A DNA stretch of 64,000 nt from positions 62,001-126,000 of the forward strand of contig SNVD02011147.1 of assembly GCA_013180625.2 (NCBI GenBank), given 5' to 3'. Of this stretch, positions 60,674-64,000 are shown piece after piece. Source of the stretch: Boswellia sacra (lineage: Eukaryota; Streptophyta; Magnoliopsida; Sapindales; Burseraceae). A program made the translations under genes and the position numbers. The notes under the pieces are model-generated. The model was not told the DNA's origin and searched no databases. It saw only the letters and a list, made by a program, of their open reading frames with translations. Positions within the stretch are counted from its first letter, which is position 1. Every line of letters starts with the position of its first letter.

Positions 60674-61429
60674 CCCTATATGGCTTGGATATAGACCTAT
60701 ATGGCTTAGCTTCCATTACGTCGTCTTTGCCAAAATTGAAGCTTCCAAGAAATCAATAAAAAGATAAAACATGGGTCGGAGAATTTTTTTTAGTTCTACT
60801 CTTGCACGGATCATTTTATGAATATTATATCAAGTAGTTACTTAAAAAACAAATGAACCCAGAATTCTGAATGTTATCTGTAGGTTAGGTTAGTTATTAA
60901 AAAAAAAAATATGGTATCTATCTATGACTATAAAGAAATGAAATAAAGAAATAGCGGAAAACTTGGCAGGAGGAGGAAGTGGAGTCGAGATGGGGCGGTG
61001 CCATTTTTTCAGGATAGGGCAGGAGGCATGAGCTGGCCAGGACCAGAAAAGAACTGGGTTTCTTTGCAAATCTGAGAACGGATGGTGGCTGGGACCCCCT
61101 TTGAAAAGAAATTACAACTGTTTAAAGACGAGTATCTGTACTCACCTTTTAGACTTTCTTTGTCGGTGAGCGGCGTGTCTCCGCCCATCTAGATCTACAG
61201 TCCAGACAATTCCTTTCTCTTTTCTTCATCTCTCTCTCTCCAACCGCCACTAATAATCTAAGTAATACGCGTCCAATCAATTTTTACACAGCATGTAATT
61301 TTTATTTTTGTCAAAATGCAAAAATGTTTTCAACTATTGGGTTGGTTTGTTCGACCAATAGAGTTACCTACATAGCCGGGTGAGGTCGAGTATCCGAGGC
61401 CGAGGTCACTCTCTCAGCCATGTCCGAAA
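59402..61429. other. Intergenic, no supported gene
   Basis: AT-rich with short frames only. 60960-61260 is less AT-rich and could be an upstream region of a gene, but I see no reading frame for it. Confidence 0.4.
60619..60673. repeat. (TA)n(CA)n microsatellite
   Basis: About 22 TA units (60619-60662) run directly into five CA units (60663-60673). Confidence 0.97.
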
Positions 61430-61935
61430 ATTTTTGGAATTTCAAAAAATTTCGGACCGATGAATCATTATTGTAATATAATTAATTCAATAATACGAAG
61501 ACAATTAGTGGTTATCATATTCATTGAATAATCATTAATTTTATGATGGATGGAAGAAAATTAGTTAAAATCATTTAGGTAATAGAATCACTTAAATGAA
61601 AATCAATGTAATTCTAACTAAAAACTTTCATGCATAACTATTGAGTTGGACGTTTGTTCAACTCGATAGTTTTGTATAAAAGTTATCCACAAGGTTAGGA
61701 TAGGGTACCCCTCAGTCCCCAACTCGACCACAACGGAGAATTCATTGAAATTTCACTCCAAGGCGGGACCATGCAGTCATTATTGTAATATTTTTCAATA
61801 AGATGAAGACAATAAGCATTTATCATATTTAATAATCATGAATTTAATTATGGATGGAAGAAAATTAATTAAGAATATTTACGTAATACAATCACCTAAA
61901 TTAAAATAATTCTAAATAAAAACTTTTATAAACAA
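61430..61935. repeat. Diverged direct duplication, about 190-bp units
   Basis: 61440-61635 and 61750-61930 share ordered blocks (tcattattgtaatat, gaagacaat, tatcata, atggatggaagaaaatta, gtaata.aatcac, attctaa.taaaaactttca/ta). About 110 bases separate them. Confidence 0.75.
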
Positions 61936-61985
61936 TTTGACTGTTAGTAATCAATATTTTAATCATGGTATGGAATAGGTTTATA

Positions 61986-62739
61986 CAGTGGCGGACGCAC
62001 GTTGAGACCCAAGGGGGCTCGGGCCCCTCCTGAATTTAAAAACCTCTTAATAGTCCCTTAAGTTTTAATAGTTACAATATACCCCTTTATTAAAAATACA
62101 AAACCTACTTTGATTTTTCACAATTTTTTCACTTTTTAAACTCCCCAGCCGCCTCTTCACTCACTTTGTCATCTACCCACCCTGTCCCTTCTACTCTTCT
62201 ACCCTCCGAATTGGTACAAAAGACAATCACCAAGTGAGTTTATATTTTATTATATTTAATATTTTATTATTTTATTTTATACATGAAATTTTAATCAAAT
62301 TTTTGATGTTCTTCTCATGTAGTTTTGCACGTTTTTTGTTCTCAGTATCTTGCTTTTATTTTGCAGGTAATCATATACCCGTTTTATAGTAAATGCAATT
62401 GAACACAGTTATACAAGACTCATAACTAATTATCCTTCCTTTCAAGTAAGTTATATCGTCACTCACTGTAATTAATTCATTTTACTGTATTCTACAGATA
62501 AAATTTATGTAAACCTTTTTAATGTTTATTTATTTATTTTAATATAAATTATTACTTTTTCTTTATATCTTTTGTTACATTGAAAATTAATTAATTGATT
62601 CTTATAAAAATAGTACAAATTGAAAAAAATTCATTTGAATAGTAAATACTTTCCGTTTTGTATTGTTTAGCAAAAAAATTATATAAATTTAGATTTATTA
62701 CGGTGCCCCCCCTTTGACAAAATCCTGGGTCCGCCACTG
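61986..62739. mobile_element. Non-autonomous hAT element with 8-base target duplication
   Basis: Flanked by an exact direct GGTTTATA (61978-61985 and 62740-62747). The ends are CAGTGGCGGACGCA and its inverse TGGGTCCGCCACTG, and the inverted match continues imperfectly through an aaggggggc block. An 8-base duplication and short inverted ends are hAT hallmarks. The 754-bp interior has no transposase. Confidence 0.9.
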
Positions 62740-62747
62740 GGTTTATA

Positions 62748-64000
62748 TATATAAGAATTAACTTTATTTCAAATTAATTAAATAGAAGTTTACCACATGT
62801 AATATGCTATTTATACTAATAAAGTTAATGCAATTTCAAATAATGAACTTCTATATATAATTTAATTAATTAGTATTTTGTAATCAATCATTTTCATATA
62901 TAATTATCTAGAAATTAAATAACTTTTTAGTTATACCTAGGTATACATTTCAGAATTTTATTTGCTCAACCCTAGCTAGGGATTAGTCGACCTAACTTAG
63001 AGATTTGGATTTTCTTAAACCAGGGTTGTGTTTGTTTATGGATTTTGTTTTTTGTTTTTAAAATGATTTAAAAAGATGTAGTTGATATTGAATTCTGAAA
63101 AAGATATTTGAGTTGTATTAAATTTGAAATTTATAAAAAAATTTGCAACACAAAAAACACGATTATGAATACATAAAAAGACACACTCATGGTCTTAGGG
63201 TCAGAAAAGATGTCTTCAACCCACAGATTTGTCATCCCTATAGATAATAACTTAGATTATATAATAAATAAATAAATTTACTAAATTCAAGACAACTCCT
63301 TAGAGTTGACTCTTTTTTACATTTTTTTAAAACCTATTTTACTAGGTATATATCCATTTGCCGACATGCAAGAGCTCACATAATATATAAAATAAAACGA
63401 GTGCGTAGAAAAAAAAAGGGTCAAAGCCCACCTTGAGCTTAAAGTAATGTTATATCTATAATTCATTTACAATTAACATTTCTTACAATCTAAATTAATA
63501 AAATATCATTAGATGAGTTAAAAAATAAGAATAATTGAAATAGGTTAAATTACATGATATGATAATTATCTGTCAAATAATATTTTGTCCAATCTAGGTT
63601 ATAAAATAAATTAGTTATATATGATTTATTGGTATAATATTATTCTTAAGGTTATCAACTATAAGGGTGCATGATATGGTGATGAGACTTGTAATGACAA
63701 GGGAGTTTGATGTAACATGACATAATTTCTCTATACACAAACTTACTGAATATTAATAATTCAAGATTGAATTAAACAAGCAAGAACCCATGAGATATTT
63801 ATATAATAAATATATATAATAAAAAATAAAACTAAAGTCTTAATTAGAAAAAGAGTAATACTACTCATACAAACTACTTATACAAACTCAAACATACAAA
63901 CTGATCTGACATCCCTATATGATCGCTACATCATCCATGTTAATTAATGTCATTTATTATTAATATATATTTATCAAATTACTGTATTTATTTATCAAAT
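62748..64000. other. AT-rich intergenic, nothing recognised
   Basis: No reading frame or element ends supported up to the window edge. Confidence 0.5.

Overview
This window is nuclear DNA of a flowering plant, most likely a eudicot. The evidence is two genes split by GT-AG introns, an AT-rich intergenic background, and dense retrotransposon layers: Ty1/copia, a Ty3/gypsy chromovirus, long solo LTRs, LINE, SINE, hAT and foldback elements. I cannot name the species from sequence alone.

Two genes are well supported. On the minus strand (2122-7671) lies a nine-exon gene for an 893-residue bromodomain protein of the plant BRD1/BRD2/BRD13 (BRD7/9-like) type, a reader of acetylated histones associated with SWI/SNF complexes. 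On the plus strand (19499-22547) lies an eight-exon gene for a 401-residue LpxK, the lipid A tetraacyldisaccharide 4'-kinase that plants keep in mitochondria. A third small gene (412-585, 57 residues) is plausible but of unknown function. A promoter-like block at 9010-9481 has four class I TCP-type sites and a TATA box but no recognisable protein downstream.

From about 16.5 kb onward the window is mainly mobile DNA. A long palindromic foldback element (17843-19309) built on CTCGACAC-type repeats ends about 190 bases before the LpxK start codon. Then follow a decayed gypsy chromovirus on the minus strand (23800-29454); a GC-ended foldback relic (29615-30401); a 3.7-kb solo LTR (30644-34310) with a perfect 5-base target duplication; three tandem terminal-inverted-repeat elements (34797-38970), the third split by another solo LTR; and a 14.8-kb copia complex (40363-55142).

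The copia complex holds two related copies in opposite orientation, bracketed by two LTRs in the same orientation. Copy A is interrupted by a LINE fragment, a 3.8-kb solo LTR and a third solo LTR; copy B preserves the empty sites of the first two. The right end holds a second foldback element (57869-58958) whose core uses the same TCGAGTGTCG motif as the one next to LpxK, then a SINE, and a non-autonomous hAT element (61986-62739) with a perfect 8-base target duplication.

No rRNA, tRNA or CRISPR was found. The strongest candidates for something undescribed are the two foldback elements sharing a CTCGACA-type repeat and the orientation-paradox copia complex.
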